This document shows positions 32,977 to 42,419 of a stretch of 64,000 nucleotides of DNA, piece after piece (position 1 is the stretch's first letter; the number at the start of each line of letters is the position of its first letter). The translations under genes were made by a program, and so were the position numbers. The stretch is from CBDFGN01 sp965247065 (GTDB lineage Bacteria > Bacteroidota > Bacteroidia > Cytophagales > Cyclobacteriaceae): NCBI GenBank assembly GCA_965247065.1, contig CBDFGN010000006.1:2046001-2110000 (forward strand), given 5' to 3'. The notes under the pieces are model-generated. The model searched no databases and was not told where the DNA came from. It saw only the letters and a program-made list of their open reading frames with translations.

Positions 32977-33603
32977 TTAGGGGACACCCATGTATTTGTG
33001 TACCTGTAATGAGATTCTCCATGACGGGCGTTGCCTGGTGAATTCAATAATCTGAGGTAGCATTTTACTGGATCGGTCCCATTCAGGCTGCAGGAACAAT
33101 TGGCAATTTAGTGCCACTAATTCGGCTTGGTCCAGTGCCCAGGTGAAGTCGCTTTTGTTATAGATGATAACCTTGAGTTCATCCGCGCGGTGGTAGATTT
33201 CCTGCAGCGGCGTTTTGAATTTTTTAGGTGAAAGACATACCCAATCCCACTCGCCAGTCAGCGGATGGGACCCGGAGGTTTCAAGATGAGTCCTAAACCC
33301 ACCTTCATGAAGCTCGTGGCAAAGTTTGGACAGGTTATGCATCGGCTCTCCTCCAGTTACAACTGCCATGCGGGTCGGATATTTGATCGCCATATCGACA
33401 ATATCCTGCACTGGGGTTTTCGGATGATCGTTCTCGTCCCAGGATTCCTTAACATCGCACCAATGGCAGCCCACATCACAACCCGCCAGTCGAATAAAAA
33501 ATGCTGGTTTACCTTGATGGAATCCTTCTCCTTGAATCGTGTGAAAAGCCTCCGTCAAAGGCACCGATGTCGCTAATGGCCCTGAGTCGCTCCGATCATT
33601 CAT
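32977..33603 (-). CDS. queE: 7-carboxy-7-deazaguanine synthase
   Basis: Radical SAM enzyme of the queuosine pathway, converting carboxytetrahydropterin to 7-carboxy-7-deazaguanine. The 4Fe-4S motif is CDVGCHWCD, the canonical CxxxCxxC for QueE in its longer form. Other marks are FHTIQGEG, VVTGGEP and HLETSGS. I chose the ATG at 33603 (MNDRSDSG), since the longer frame runs into folD. About 208 residues. It lies between folD and the OmpA gene on the same strand. Confidence 0.92.
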   Translation of the reverse strand: MNDRSDSGPLATSVPLTEAFHTIQGEGFHQGKPAFFIRLAGCDVGCHWCDVKESWDENDHPKTPVQDIVDMAIKYPTRMAVVTGGEPMHNLSKLCHELHEGGFRTHLETSGSHPLTGEWDWVCLSPKKFKTPLQEIYHRADELKVIIYNKSDFTWALDQAELVALNCQLFLQPEWDRSSKMLPQIIEFTRQRPSWRISLQVHKYMGVP

Positions 33604-33656
33604 ATTGGTAGCCTTATCTCTTACACATATACGTAGGTAAGTACAACAGGGTGACT

Positions 33657-34541
33657 TTAGGAATACATAGCTTTCTTGCACGATAGCAGTGTATTCCACA
33701 GCAGAGAAGCAATGGTCATTGGGCCGACACCCCCTGGCACCGGTGAAATATGACTACATTTTGGCGCAACCTGGTCGTAGGCAACATCTCCCTTAAGAGC
33801 ATAACCGGATTTCCTCGACGGATCTTTGACCCTACTAATTCCGACATCAATTACTACCGCTCCGGGTTTCACCATTTCCTCTGTGACGAACTCGGGCCTC
33901 CCCAAAGCGGCAATCAAAATATCGGCTTGAGAAGTGTGACGAGCGATGTCCGGCGTCTTACTGTGACACAGGGTTACGGTGCAGTTACCGGGATATGCTT
34001 TGCGCGCAAGCAATATACTAATGGGGGATCCTACAATTTCGCTTCGACCTACTACCACGCAGTGCTTTCCTACGGTGGGGATATTAAATCTTTCCAAAAG
34101 TTTTAGTATGCCAAAAGGGGTGGCGGAGATATACGACGGCAAATTCTTGGCCGCCCGACCCACATTTACTGGATGAAAGCCATCTACATCCTTTTCGGGC
34201 AGGATCTTTTCGGTAACCGATTGGACTGAAATATGCTGGGGCAATGGCAGTTGAACAATCAGACCATCGATATCTGCATCCGTGTTGATTTCGTCTATCC
34301 GGTTCAGCAGTTCCAGTTCCGACACCGTGGATTCAAGCCTGTCCAAGGTAGATTTAAATCCAGTTTCGTCGCACGCCTTGACCTTATTTCTGATGTAGCT
34401 CTCACTAGCCGGATTATCGCCAACCAGAATTGCCGCTAAATGTGGCGTCTTCCCTCCGGATCCCTTCGACTTGCTAACTTCCAGGGCAATCTCATCCCTG
34501 ATTTGTTGAGATGCTTGCTTACCGTCTAGAATTATAGGCAT
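33657..34541 (-). CDS. folD: Methylenetetrahydrofolate dehydrogenase / cyclohydrolase
   Basis: Bifunctional enzyme interconverting 5,10-methylene-THF and 10-formyl-THF with NADP. 294 residues. Marks: ASESYIRNKVKACDE with the substrate Tyr and Lys, QLPLPQHI, EKDVDGFHP, VVVGRSEIVGSP (Rossmann) and the C-terminal PVPGGVGPMTIA. Its start follows the lepA stop by 3 bases on the same strand. Confidence 0.96.
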   Translation of the reverse strand: MPIILDGKQASQQIRDEIALEVSKSKGSGGKTPHLAAILVGDNPASESYIRNKVKACDETGFKSTLDRLESTVSELELLNRIDEINTDADIDGLIVQLPLPQHISVQSVTEKILPEKDVDGFHPVNVGRAAKNLPSYISATPFGILKLLERFNIPTVGKHCVVVGRSEIVGSPISILLARKAYPGNCTVTLCHSKTPDIARHTSQADILIAALGRPEFVTEEMVKPGAVVIDVGISRVKDPSRKSGYALKGDVAYDQVAPKCSHISPVPGGVGPMTIASLLWNTLLSCKKAMYS

Positions 34542-34544
34542 GTG

Positions 34545-36329
34545 TTAATCCAGTTTTAGTACCACCATAAATGCTTCCTGGGGAATCTCCACATTCCCTA
34601 CCTGCCGCATCCTTTTCTTCCCCTTCTTTTGTTTCTCCAACAACTTTCGCTTCCTGGTAATATCGCCGCCATAGCATTTGGCCAAAACATTCTTACGAAG
34701 CGCCCTCACCGTTTCCCTGGCAATTACTTTGGCACCTATCGAAGCCTGAATAGCAATCTCAAACATCTGTCTTGGAACCAACTGGCGAAGTTTCTCACAT
34801 AACTTCTTGCCCCATTCGTACGCTTTGTCTCTATGCACGATTGCCGAAAGTGCGTCCACGCGATCACCATTAAGCAGGATATCTAACTTCACCATGTTCG
34901 ACTGGCGAAACCCGATGAGTTCGTAGTCAAGAGAAGCATAACCCCTGGAAATCGTTTTTAGTTTGTCAAAAAAGTCAAATACTATTTCCGACAAGGGAAG
35001 TTCAAAAGTGAGTTCCACCCGATCTGAAGTTAAGTACACCTGGTTCTTGACAAGGCCCCGCTTATCGATACATAAGGACATTATTCCTCCAATGAACTCG
35101 GACTTAGTGATGATCTGAGCACTAATAAAGGGTTCTTCGATATGCGCCACCTTCGCAGGTTCAGGCATTTCAGCTGGAGACTGCACTTCCGTGAAACTAC
35201 TATCACTTTGGACTGCCCGAAATTGCACCGAAGGTACGGTAGTGATCACTGTTATGTCAAATTCGCGCTCCAGCCTTTCCTGCACAATTTCCATATGAAG
35301 CATACCCAGAAACCCGCATCGAAAACCAAATCCCAAGGCTACCGAAGTTTCAGGTTCCCAGACCAATGACGCATCGTTTAATTGTAGCTTTTCCATGGAA
35401 TCCCGGAGCCCCTCATATTCGCTGGTCTCCACCGGATAAATACCGGCAAATACCATTGGTTTTACGTCCTCGAATCCCTTCAATGCTTGGCTTGGATTAC
35501 TCTCAAGTGTGATGGTGTCTCCAACCTTTACCTCTCGAGCAATCTTTATCCCTGATATAAGATATCCGACGTTTCCGGCCTCAATGGAAGGTCTGGGATG
35601 CTGGGTGAATTTAAGGATCCCAATTTCCTCCGCATCATATACCCGGCCTGTATTCACAAATTTTACACGGTCTCCCTTCCTGATAGTCCCGTTGAATACC
35701 TTAAAGTATACCTCGATTCCACGATAAGCATTAAAGACCGAATCAAAAATCATTGCCTGGAGTGGCGCTTTGGAGTCTCCTTTGGGCTGAGGGATCTTGG
35801 TAATGATTGCCTCCAAAATCTCCTCAATGCCAATACCCTCCTTGGCACTTGCTCTAATGATATCGTTTGTAGAGCAACCTAGCAAATCGACAATCTGATC
35901 AATCACCTCATCGGGCATAGCCCCTGGCAGATCAATTTTGTTCAATACCGGAATTATTTCAAGATCGTGCTCGAGGGCAAGGTATAAATTGGATATAGTT
36001 TGAGCCTCAATCCCTTGAGAGGCATCGACTACCAACAACGCCCCCTCACATGCTGCAATGGACCGGGACACTTCATAGGAAAAATCTACGTGGCCTGGGG
36101 TATCGATCAGGTTCAGGGTGTACTTCTTAACGCCTGACTGAAAATCCATTTGGATAGCATGGCTCTTGATAGTTATTCCCCTTTCCCTCTCCAAATCCAT
36201 ATTATCCAGAAGTTGTTCCTGCATATCTCGGTCCGCCACGGTGTCAGTAACCTGTAGGAGGCGATCAGCCAAGGTGCTTTTACCGTGATCTATGTGAGCA
36301 ATAATGCAGAAATTCCGGATGTCTTGCAT
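34545..36329 (-). CDS. lepA: Elongation factor 4 (LepA)
   Basis: Ribosomal back-translocase GTPase. The start is MQDIRNFCIIAHIDHGKST at 36329; the 34 further codons in the open frame are not conserved. 594 residues, the normal length. GTPase motifs: AHIDHGKST (G1), DTPGHVDF (G3), NKIDLPGA (G4). The C-terminal LepA-specific domain reads GYASLDYE and AIQASIGAKVIAR, then ends with a basic stretch (RKRKLLEKQKKGKKRM). It forms a lepA-folD-queE run on one strand. Confidence 0.97.
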   Translation of the reverse strand: MQDIRNFCIIAHIDHGKSTLADRLLQVTDTVADRDMQEQLLDNMDLERERGITIKSHAIQMDFQSGVKKYTLNLIDTPGHVDFSYEVSRSIAACEGALLVVDASQGIEAQTISNLYLALEHDLEIIPVLNKIDLPGAMPDEVIDQIVDLLGCSTNDIIRASAKEGIGIEEILEAIITKIPQPKGDSKAPLQAMIFDSVFNAYRGIEVYFKVFNGTIRKGDRVKFVNTGRVYDAEEIGILKFTQHPRPSIEAGNVGYLISGIKIAREVKVGDTITLESNPSQALKGFEDVKPMVFAGIYPVETSEYEGLRDSMEKLQLNDASLVWEPETSVALGFGFRCGFLGMLHMEIVQERLEREFDITVITTVPSVQFRAVQSDSSFTEVQSPAEMPEPAKVAHIEEPFISAQIITKSEFIGGIMSLCIDKRGLVKNQVYLTSDRVELTFELPLSEIVFDFFDKLKTISRGYASLDYELIGFRQSNMVKLDILLNGDRVDALSAIVHRDKAYEWGKKLCEKLRQLVPRQMFEIAIQASIGAKVIARETVRALRKNVLAKCYGGDITRKRKLLEKQKKGKKRMRQVGNVEIPQEAFMVVLKLD

Positions 36330-36474
36330 TGGTATCAAAAGGCTGCAAAAATAGGCATTTCTGTGGTCAAAAGAGCAATCGGCCCGGCCCGCAAAAGCGG
36401 TCCGACCCACATTAGGACCACCCCTCTTCATACCGTGGACTCCGGACCGTGCTAAATTCCTGGATTTGGTTCGC

Positions 36475-36541
36475 TAGCGACTATGGGATCCTCCAGGAAC
36501 ATAACCCCTTTGGGATATTGAGATCATAATGATAGTCGCTA
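36475..36541. repeat. Inverted repeat between the NTF2-like gene and lepA
   Basis: TAGCGACTAT (36475-36484) is the exact reverse complement of ATAGTCGCTA (36532-36541), separated by 47 bases. The helix can be extended outward by GGT-CGC with GCG-ACC, with small bulges. No T tract follows on either strand. It lies in the 246-base gap upstream of lepA. Confidence 0.5.
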
Positions 36542-36575
36542 ATGGTGCGACCGATTACTCCATCATTTCCCTGCT

Positions 36576-37007
36576 TCAACTGGTGTGATCCGCTACGATT
36601 TTCCATTCTCCATCAATTTTCCTCCACAACAAGGAAAAGTATCCTTCAAGGTCGTCTAGATCCCTTCTCAGGAGTTGATATCGGCCAACCATATAAAATC
36701 CATCAGCACCAATTCTTTCGTTTGATAGTATGTCGAACTGAAGCTCGCCCATCGCCTGGCGATCTGGGTATTTGGCCTTGTAGCGCTCTAGGGTTCTCCC
36801 CCAGCCGTAAATAACACCCTCGCTTCCTATGAATTTCAGGGAGTCCGATTTCCAATAGGCTTCCATAAAGCATTCTAAATCGGCTTTATTCCAGCATTCT
36901 ACCTGCCGGCCAAGGATAAATTGAATGTGATCGAAATCTGGGCCTTGAGCCGCTAATGTCGAGGCCCAAAATGCAGATAAGCAAAGTACAAAGAGAGGCT
37001 TGTTCAT
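36576..37007 (-). CDS. Secreted NTF2-like (SnoaL/DUF4440) protein
   Basis: 143 residues. A signal peptide is clear (MNKPLFVLCLSAFWASTLAAQ, about 20 residues). The rest is an NTF2-like fold with the pattern VECWNKADLECFMEAYW, followed by an aromatic SLLWRKIDGEWKIVADHTS ending, typical of DUF4440 proteins. The function is unknown; such domains bind small ligands or act as hydrolase/isomerase scaffolds. It is divergent from the phosphatase-like gene, 36 bases apart. Confidence 0.8.
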   Translation of the reverse strand: MNKPLFVLCLSAFWASTLAAQGPDFDHIQFILGRQVECWNKADLECFMEAYWKSDSLKFIGSEGVIYGWGRTLERYKAKYPDRQAMGELQFDILSNERIGADGFYMVGRYQLLRRDLDDLEGYFSLLWRKIDGEWKIVADHTS

Positions 37008-37043
37008 TTTGTTTGTAATTTTATTTCTAAAATAACGAAAATA

Positions 37044-37944
37044 TTGGACCGGAAATCATCAACTAACTTCCTCAGTTTATCCCGGCAGATTGCCGGATCA
37101 GTCAAGCAAATCTTGGTTGATGACCTGAAGGAAAATATACTGAAAGGAGTAAGACATTCGGGTAATCAGGGAAGTAAGTCTGAGCATGCGGTGGACACAA
37201 AGGCCAATCTAGAGATCGTAAAGCTGCTGGAAGCTATCGACTGCAATTTATACCTTGAATCACATTCTCCAGTGGTCAGGCAAAGTCCAGAGTTCACCAT
37301 CTACGCTGAACCCCGTAGATGGTTCCTTGAATTGGGACCGGGGCGTTGGAGATCCGTGTATAAGCCTGGCGTTCACAGAGGAGAACGATGTCCCAAGGTT
37401 TAAGGATCTATCATTCGCGTATGTGGAGGGTTTGCGATCAGGCGACGTATACTATGCAAAGGACGGTAAGGCGATATACTACAATTCTATTCTTAGACGC
37501 GAGTTTGCGATTTCCGCTGGTGAAGTTTCCAGGCTGGAGGAATCTACAGGTTATATTAGGCTTGGTTATTCAGGAGCTGAAATTCAGTTGAGAAGATTAT
37601 ACCCCCTGCTGGTGCAGGCAAAAGACATTCGTGGAATTGAGAATACTGGAATTGAGTTGTGCGAAATTGCCAAGAATGCCGCAGATTTTTTAGTCGAGGC
37701 TAGAGGGTACTCCGATTTCTATAATACTCTGAGTTTTCCTATTTTGAAGGCCTCAGGAGGAGCAATGGTCAACCTGGATGGGGTTGCATTTGAAGACCTG
37801 CCCGTGGATCCAACTGCGAATGTGGATTTCATAGCTTGCTCTAATGGGCAATTGCTTGATCGGATACTCAAAGAATTGAATGAGTTTTGGTCCACGGGCC
37901 AGTACTTATCTTCTGGGACGGAGTTTTTAGTGACCAATAGGTGA
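37044..37944 (+). pseudogene. Inositol-monophosphatase-family gene with a frameshift
   Basis: Two frames join to give one protein. From a TTG at 37044 the first frame gives about 85 residues of N-terminal helices, ending SPEFTIY near 37310. One base over, the second frame reads STLNPVDGSLNWDRGVGDP, the metal-binding DPVDGS-type motif of the family (Asn for the first Asp), and runs to 37944 with ELCEIAKNAADFLVEARG and SGGAMVNLDG. A single indel near 37290-37310 is needed. The substrate may be inositol phosphate, a fructose bisphosphate or 3'-phosphoadenosine phosphate. The TGA overlaps the acpH start. Confidence 0.72.
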
Positions 37945-38525
37945 ACTTTCTAGCCCATTCCTATTTATCAGGTGATTCAGAGTCAATTCTTGTCGGTAAT
38001 TTTATCGGGGATTTTGTCAAAGGCCAGGGGTATCGGAATTATGAATTTGGCATACGAAAAGGAATTGTTTTACATCGGGAAATAGATTCTTATACCGATC
38101 AGCACCCACTGGTGCTTCAAAGCAAAGTAAGACTCAGACCGAACTACCATCACTATTCCGGGGTGGTTGTAGATCTTTTCTATGATCATTTCTTAGCAAA
38201 AAACTGGGACCTATATTCAAACCAGGCATTATCCGATTTTGCTCAGTGGGTATACCGAACGGTGGCTCAAAACCAGGAATTATTACCGGATCGTGTTTCC
38301 GGCATGTTGAGCTATATGACCAAAGGAAATTGGCTGCTGAATTACGCAGAGATCCGAGGTATCGACCGGGCACTAACCGGCATGGCATCTCGGACCCGGT
38401 TTCGCTCCAACATGGAAAACGCTGCTGGGGATCTTGAACATCATTACCAGGAGTTCGAATCCGAATTTTTACAATTTTTTCCCCAAATTGCGGACCACGT
38501 TAGAACTTGGCTCAAGCACAATTAG
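37941..38525 (+). CDS. acpH: ACP phosphodiesterase (AcpH, DUF479)
   Basis: Removes the phosphopantetheine arm from acyl carrier protein. 194 residues, the family length. It opens with MNFLAHSYLSGDSESILVGN and contains GDFVKG and VLHREIDSYTD, a metal-binding His-Asp pattern, then a VVVDLFYDHFLA motif. The start is GTG, overlapping the TGA of the phosphatase-like gene (GTGA), so the two are translationally coupled. The stop overlaps the convergent M42 peptidase gene by 4 bases. Confidence 0.9.
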   Translation: MNFLAHSYLSGDSESILVGNFIGDFVKGQGYRNYEFGIRKGIVLHREIDSYTDQHPLVLQSKVRLRPNYHHYSGVVVDLFYDHFLAKNWDLYSNQALSDFAQWVYRTVAQNQELLPDRVSGMLSYMTKGNWLLNYAEIRGIDRALTGMASRTRFRSNMENAAGDLEHHYQEFESEFLQFFPQIADHVRTWLKHN

Positions 38526-39568
38526 TGATCCCACTTAAATTCATTCAGACCTTCTATCCCGGCGGTTAACAAATCTATACAACTCCGAATGTCCCCGGTG
38601 TGGGCCATTTCAATAACCTGATGAAGGTGACGAGTAGGGATTGAAATCGCTCCGGCAATTGCGCCATCTTCGCCCATTCTTTGTAATCCAGCGGTGTCAG
38701 TTCCGCCCGCCGCAAGAATCTCGGGCTGCCATTTAATTTTGTTTTTGCTTGCGATTGCTTTGAGATATTCCACCATTCGATAATCACAAATTGCCGATGC
38801 GTCCATGATCTTGATCCCCGCTCCGGCTCCCAGGCTGGTTACTCTTTCCTGGGGCTGAGCTCCCGGCACATCGTAGGCCACGGTGGTGTCAATTCCGATT
38901 CCGAAGGTGGGGTTGATTTTATGAGCGGCTACACCCGCCCCTCTAAGACCCACCTCCTCTTGGACAGTGAATACCCCATAAAAGTCGTATGGAATGGAGC
39001 CCAGGTTTCTTAGTGTTTCAATTAGTATGAAAACCGAAGCCCGATTATCTATGGATTTACAATTCACGCACTGACCCATTTCAATAAACTCCCGTTCGCG
39101 AGTTATTGGATCGCCTATTTTCACGAACCTATCCACCTCCTCTTTTTCCATACCCAGATCGATAAAAAAGTCGCTGATCTCGGGCATTTTCTTGCGCTCT
39201 TCCGCTTTCATGACATGGACCGGTTTTGTGCCCATAACCCCAATGATATCTTTCTTGCCATGTACAATTACCCTCTGTGCTGTGAGCGTTTTTGGATCAA
39301 ATCCACCCAAGGTGTGAAATCTCAAAAATCCCGAATCATCAATATGGGTGACAATAAATCCAATTTCGTCCATATGGGCGGCCGCCATTACTTTCTTCGA
39401 ATCGGATTTACCCTTTTTCAGGCAAAATATATTACCCAAGCTATCCACACGAAGGTCATCAGCTACGGATTGTACTTCACTTAGGATTAAATCTCGGACA
39501 GGCTTTTCGAATCCGGGCGGACCGTGTATCTCACATATCCCTTTTAGCAGAGTTAGATTTAAAGACAT
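38522..39568 (-). CDS. M42 family metallopeptidase (glutamyl/leucyl aminopeptidase-like)
   Basis: 348 residues, a cytosolic dinuclear metal aminopeptidase that forms large particles in related species. Metal and catalytic residues: AAHMDEIGFIV (His, Asp), SIDNRAS (bridging Asp), QEEVGLRGA (catalytic Glu pair), GIDTTVAYD (Asp) and, near the end, TRHLHQVIEMA (His). All are present, so it should be active. It sits next to tRNA-Leu(GAG) on the same strand. Some members are called endoglucanase M, but the peptidase role is the better supported one. Confidence 0.93.
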   Translation of the reverse strand: MSLNLTLLKGICEIHGPPGFEKPVRDLILSEVQSVADDLRVDSLGNIFCLKKGKSDSKKVMAAAHMDEIGFIVTHIDDSGFLRFHTLGGFDPKTLTAQRVIVHGKKDIIGVMGTKPVHVMKAEERKKMPEISDFFIDLGMEKEEVDRFVKIGDPITREREFIEMGQCVNCKSIDNRASVFILIETLRNLGSIPYDFYGVFTVQEEVGLRGAGVAAHKINPTFGIGIDTTVAYDVPGAQPQERVTSLGAGAGIKIMDASAICDYRMVEYLKAIASKNKIKWQPEILAAGGTDTAGLQRMGEDGAIAGAISIPTRHLHQVIEMAHTGDIRSCIDLLTAGIEGLNEFKWDH

Positions 39569-39620
39569 TGTAGTTCCATATTAGGTAAGGAATCAGAATC
39601 GGTACGGATAAGAAGGGGAG

Positions 39621-39704
39621 TGCGCACGAGAGGAATCGAACCTCCACAGCCTAATGGCCACTAGGCCCTCAACCTAGCGCGTCTACCAGTTCCGCCACGT
39701 GCGC
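39621..39704 (-). tRNA. tRNA-Leu (anticodon GAG)
   Basis: An 84-base class II tRNA on the minus strand. Acceptor GCGCACG pairs with CGTGCGC, the anticodon stem CTAGG/CCTAG encloses TTGAGGG (anticodon GAG), there is a long variable arm, and the T loop is TTCGATT. Discriminator A, no encoded CCA. Confidence 0.95.
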
Positions 39705-39728
39705 AATCAAAGCCGGCTGGGGGCAAAT

Positions 39729-40682
39729 TTAGGGCTTTAATTTTAATACGACGTCAACAAAATATTTTTTGGTATCATAAAGCCAATTGCAGATTTCAAA
39801 ACCTGCCGCGCCGGCCAGAAATTCAATGGATGGACGATCGAATTTTTGACTAATCTCAGTATAAATGGTCTCCCAAGCTTCGAAATGGAAGCTTCGACCC
39901 AAGGAATCTATGGACACCTTCTGGTTTTCCAGGCTGATGAGGAAGCTTTTGGTCTCACCCGATTCCGGATCGTAAGTCGGAAAATGATCGAATTTGTCCA
40001 AGTCAAAGCCTCCACCAAGCTCAAGATTGATTCGTGTAAGCAGGTTGAGATTAAAGGCCCGGGTAAATCCCTGCTTATCCCCGTAGGCCTCCAAGATAAT
40101 CTCAGGACTTTTCTTAAGATCAAAGCCGATAAGAAGCAAATCCTTTGGGCCCATGTTGCCCCTAAGTTTTTTTAGGAAATCGACCGCTTGGGTCAAGGTG
40201 AAGTTGCCAATATTGGATCCAAGGATTAGTATTATGTTTGAGTAATAATCGTCACCGTTGTCCAGAGCCTCGAGGGTAGAAAAGTATTCCCCGGTGAAGC
40301 CCTCCACAGCCAGTTCCGGCAGCTCCCTCCTAAGGCTATTCAGCAACTGATTCAAGGCATTTTCGGAAATGTCGATGGGCAAGTATTTGAACGGAGCACC
40401 TTGATTCACAAAATATTCCAGCAGGAGTTTGGTCTTGTAACCATCGCCGGCACCAAATTCTATAAGGTTGAAAGACTGATTCACACCCCGGAAGATTTCC
40501 AGCATTGTGGCTTTCTGATCGGACAGAATTTCGTACTCGCTATCTGTAAGATAATACTCCGGCATATTCATGATTTGCTGAAACAGTCGGTCCCCCTCCG
40601 GGTTGTAGAAGTACTTAGATTGCAAGAATTTTGGACTGGAAGAAAGACCTTCCAAAACGTCCCGTCCGAAAGATTGACTCAT
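39729..40682 (-). CDS. egtD: L-histidine N(alpha)-methyltransferase
   Basis: Trimethylates histidine to hercynine with SAM, the first step of ergothioneine synthesis. 317 residues. Family marks: KYFYNPEGDRLFQQI near the N-terminus, PEYYLTDSEYEIL, the SAM site LIEFGAGDGYKTKLLL (about residues 72-87), and LILGSNIGNF. It lies 10 bases downstream of egtB on the same strand, so hercynine formation and sulfurisation are coupled genetically. Confidence 0.95.
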   Translation of the reverse strand: MSQSFGRDVLEGLSSSPKFLQSKYFYNPEGDRLFQQIMNMPEYYLTDSEYEILSDQKATMLEIFRGVNQSFNLIEFGAGDGYKTKLLLEYFVNQGAPFKYLPIDISENALNQLLNSLRRELPELAVEGFTGEYFSTLEALDNGDDYYSNIILILGSNIGNFTLTQAVDFLKKLRGNMGPKDLLLIGFDLKKSPEIILEAYGDKQGFTRAFNLNLLTRINLELGGGFDLDKFDHFPTYDPESGETKSFLISLENQKVSIDSLGRSFHFEAWETIYTEISQKFDRPSIEFLAGAAGFEICNWLYDTKKYFVDVVLKLKP

Positions 40683-40692
40683 TTGGATTTCT

Positions 40693-41982
40693 TTAACAAT
40701 GCTCAGCCAACCTTATCCCGGTAAACTGCCATCTGAGGTGAGGGTGAAAAAAATTGCGATATGTAGGACGAATATGGTCTCGCGAGGTAGCGCAGGAACC
40801 TCCCCTGAGCACCATTTGGTTTATCATGAACTTTCCATTGTACTCTCCCACGGCGCCTTCCCGGGTTTCAAAATATGGGTAAGGTAAATATGCACTGTTC
40901 GTCCATTCCCAAACGTCCCCATAAAACTGGGTGTGGCTACCACCGGACGTCCGAGGATGAAACATCTCTGAATCCACGAAATTAGCCGAGTCAGGGACTT
41001 CAGGTTCCGCCTGCCGGCAGGCGATTTCCCACTCGAATTCAGTTAACAGTCTTTTCTCTTTCCACCGAGCGAATGCATCCGCCTCGTAGAAGCTCACGTG
41101 AGCAACCGGCTCATGCTTGTTGACTTGGCGAAAGCCATTCAACGTGTAGTTGTGCCATATATCGTCCTTTTTATGCCAGTAGAGTGGTGCGGTCACATCC
41201 TGTTCATTGACCCAACGCCAACCATCGGAAAGCCAGAATCTGAAGTCCTGGTAACCTCCATCGTCGATAAATTCCAGATATTCAGTATTGGTCACTAATC
41301 GCTCCATATAGCTGAAGTCATGCAGGAAGACAGTGTGGGCTCGCTGTTCATTGTCATAGCAGAATCCGGGTCCGCTATGGCCAACCTCATAATTTCCGGC
41401 TTCCACTTCTCTAAATTCCTTTCCCAAAACCGGATCCTCCACGGGGTCAAAAGGGGAACGGCGGTAGATTGGAAGTAGAGGATTGTTTCCCAGGATATAC
41501 TTAAAATCAGTAACTAGCAGTTCCTGATGCTGCTGTTCGTGTTGAATTCCAATCTCGATGATACCCGCAAGTATCGGATCCAATTCCCGGTTTTGGTTCA
41601 GAAAATCTACAAGATGTATATCGACATACTCCCGGTAAGCCATCACCTCGTCCACACTGGGTCGGCTCATAAACCCCCGATTTGGCCTTAGTATCCGGTC
41701 ACCCGCTGATTCGTAATAACTATTGAACATAAAGTTGAAGTCGGGGTTGAATTCAGAATAATTATTAGAATTCCGCATCAGAACCATGGCTTCAAAAAAC
41801 CAAGTAGTATGGCCCAAGTGCCATTTGGGAGGACTCACATCTTCAACCGGCTGAACCACGAAATCTTCAGTTTCCAAAGGCTTGCACAGGTCCAATGAAA
41901 GCTGTCTTGTTTGTGCAAATCTCTCAGGCAGCCGCGAGATGCTCTGGTCGGTTGGGCCAAGAGGGTTGGAGGAGGAAATCAA
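40693..41982 (-). CDS. egtB: Hercynine oxygenase / sulfoxide synthase
   Basis: Non-haem iron enzyme that joins hercynine with a thiol and O2. 429 residues. The N-terminal DinB-like domain supplies the three iron His: one in HLGHTTWFFEA (about residue 55) and two in the HEQQHQE motif (about residues 148-154). The C-terminal FGE-sulfatase domain has YEADAFARWKEKRLLTE, DVWEWT and a final RGGSCAT..RPTYRNFF. No egtA, egtC or egtE is adjacent, so the thiol donor may be cysteine rather than gamma-glutamylcysteine, with the C-S lyase elsewhere. Confidence 0.94.
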   Translation of the reverse strand: MISSSNPLGPTDQSISRLPERFAQTRQLSLDLCKPLETEDFVVQPVEDVSPPKWHLGHTTWFFEAMVLMRNSNNYSEFNPDFNFMFNSYYESAGDRILRPNRGFMSRPSVDEVMAYREYVDIHLVDFLNQNRELDPILAGIIEIGIQHEQQHQELLVTDFKYILGNNPLLPIYRRSPFDPVEDPVLGKEFREVEAGNYEVGHSGPGFCYDNEQRAHTVFLHDFSYMERLVTNTEYLEFIDDGGYQDFRFWLSDGWRWVNEQDVTAPLYWHKKDDIWHNYTLNGFRQVNKHEPVAHVSFYEADAFARWKEKRLLTEFEWEIACRQAEPEVPDSANFVDSEMFHPRTSGGSHTQFYGDVWEWTNSAYLPYPYFETREGAVGEYNGKFMINQMVLRGGSCATSRDHIRPTYRNFFHPHLRWQFTGIRLAEHC

Positions 41983-42419
41983 AATAGTCTGGGATTTTTC
42001 TTGGACAATAAGGTATCCGAGCGGTCGTTCTTTTCAAAGTTTGCATTATTAAACCTAAAAAACAATTTAACCTCCATCGCGGTTATAAGGTCAGGGGGTC
42101 AGGTTTGGAACAATACTTGCAAATTTCACTAACCAGCAAAACCAACTGGTGCTTGTTTTTGTTAACTAAATCAGATTCAAAAGGTTTGATAATTAATTGG
42201 GTTTATTTGGAACAGATTTCAATATTTTTCGTATAGAAAATTGGATAATTAGTTATATTTTTTTTACCTTGCGGCCAGAAAAAAACGGAGGGACATATTT
42301 AGGACAGCCACGCCCACTTCGCAGATAGTTGAAGACTGCTTAAAGAGAATTCCGTTTCAACGGCCCACGCAGGGGAAATTGCTCCGAATTATGAATATTA
42401 AATAGTAAGGATATAGAAT
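41983..42419 (+). promoter_or_regulatory. Gene-free leader region of rpoD (437 bases)
   Basis: A stretch with no credible gene between egtB and rpoD, which are divergent. AT-rich from about 42120. A likely rpoD promoter is TTG at 42241-42243, a 21-base spacer and TACCTTGC at 42265-42272, one base short of TAnCTTTGC. The leader would be some 140 bases, with a short GTTGAA...TTCAAC pairing near 42328-42360. A separate promoter for egtB is expected near 42000 but I could not pick one. Confidence 0.4.
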
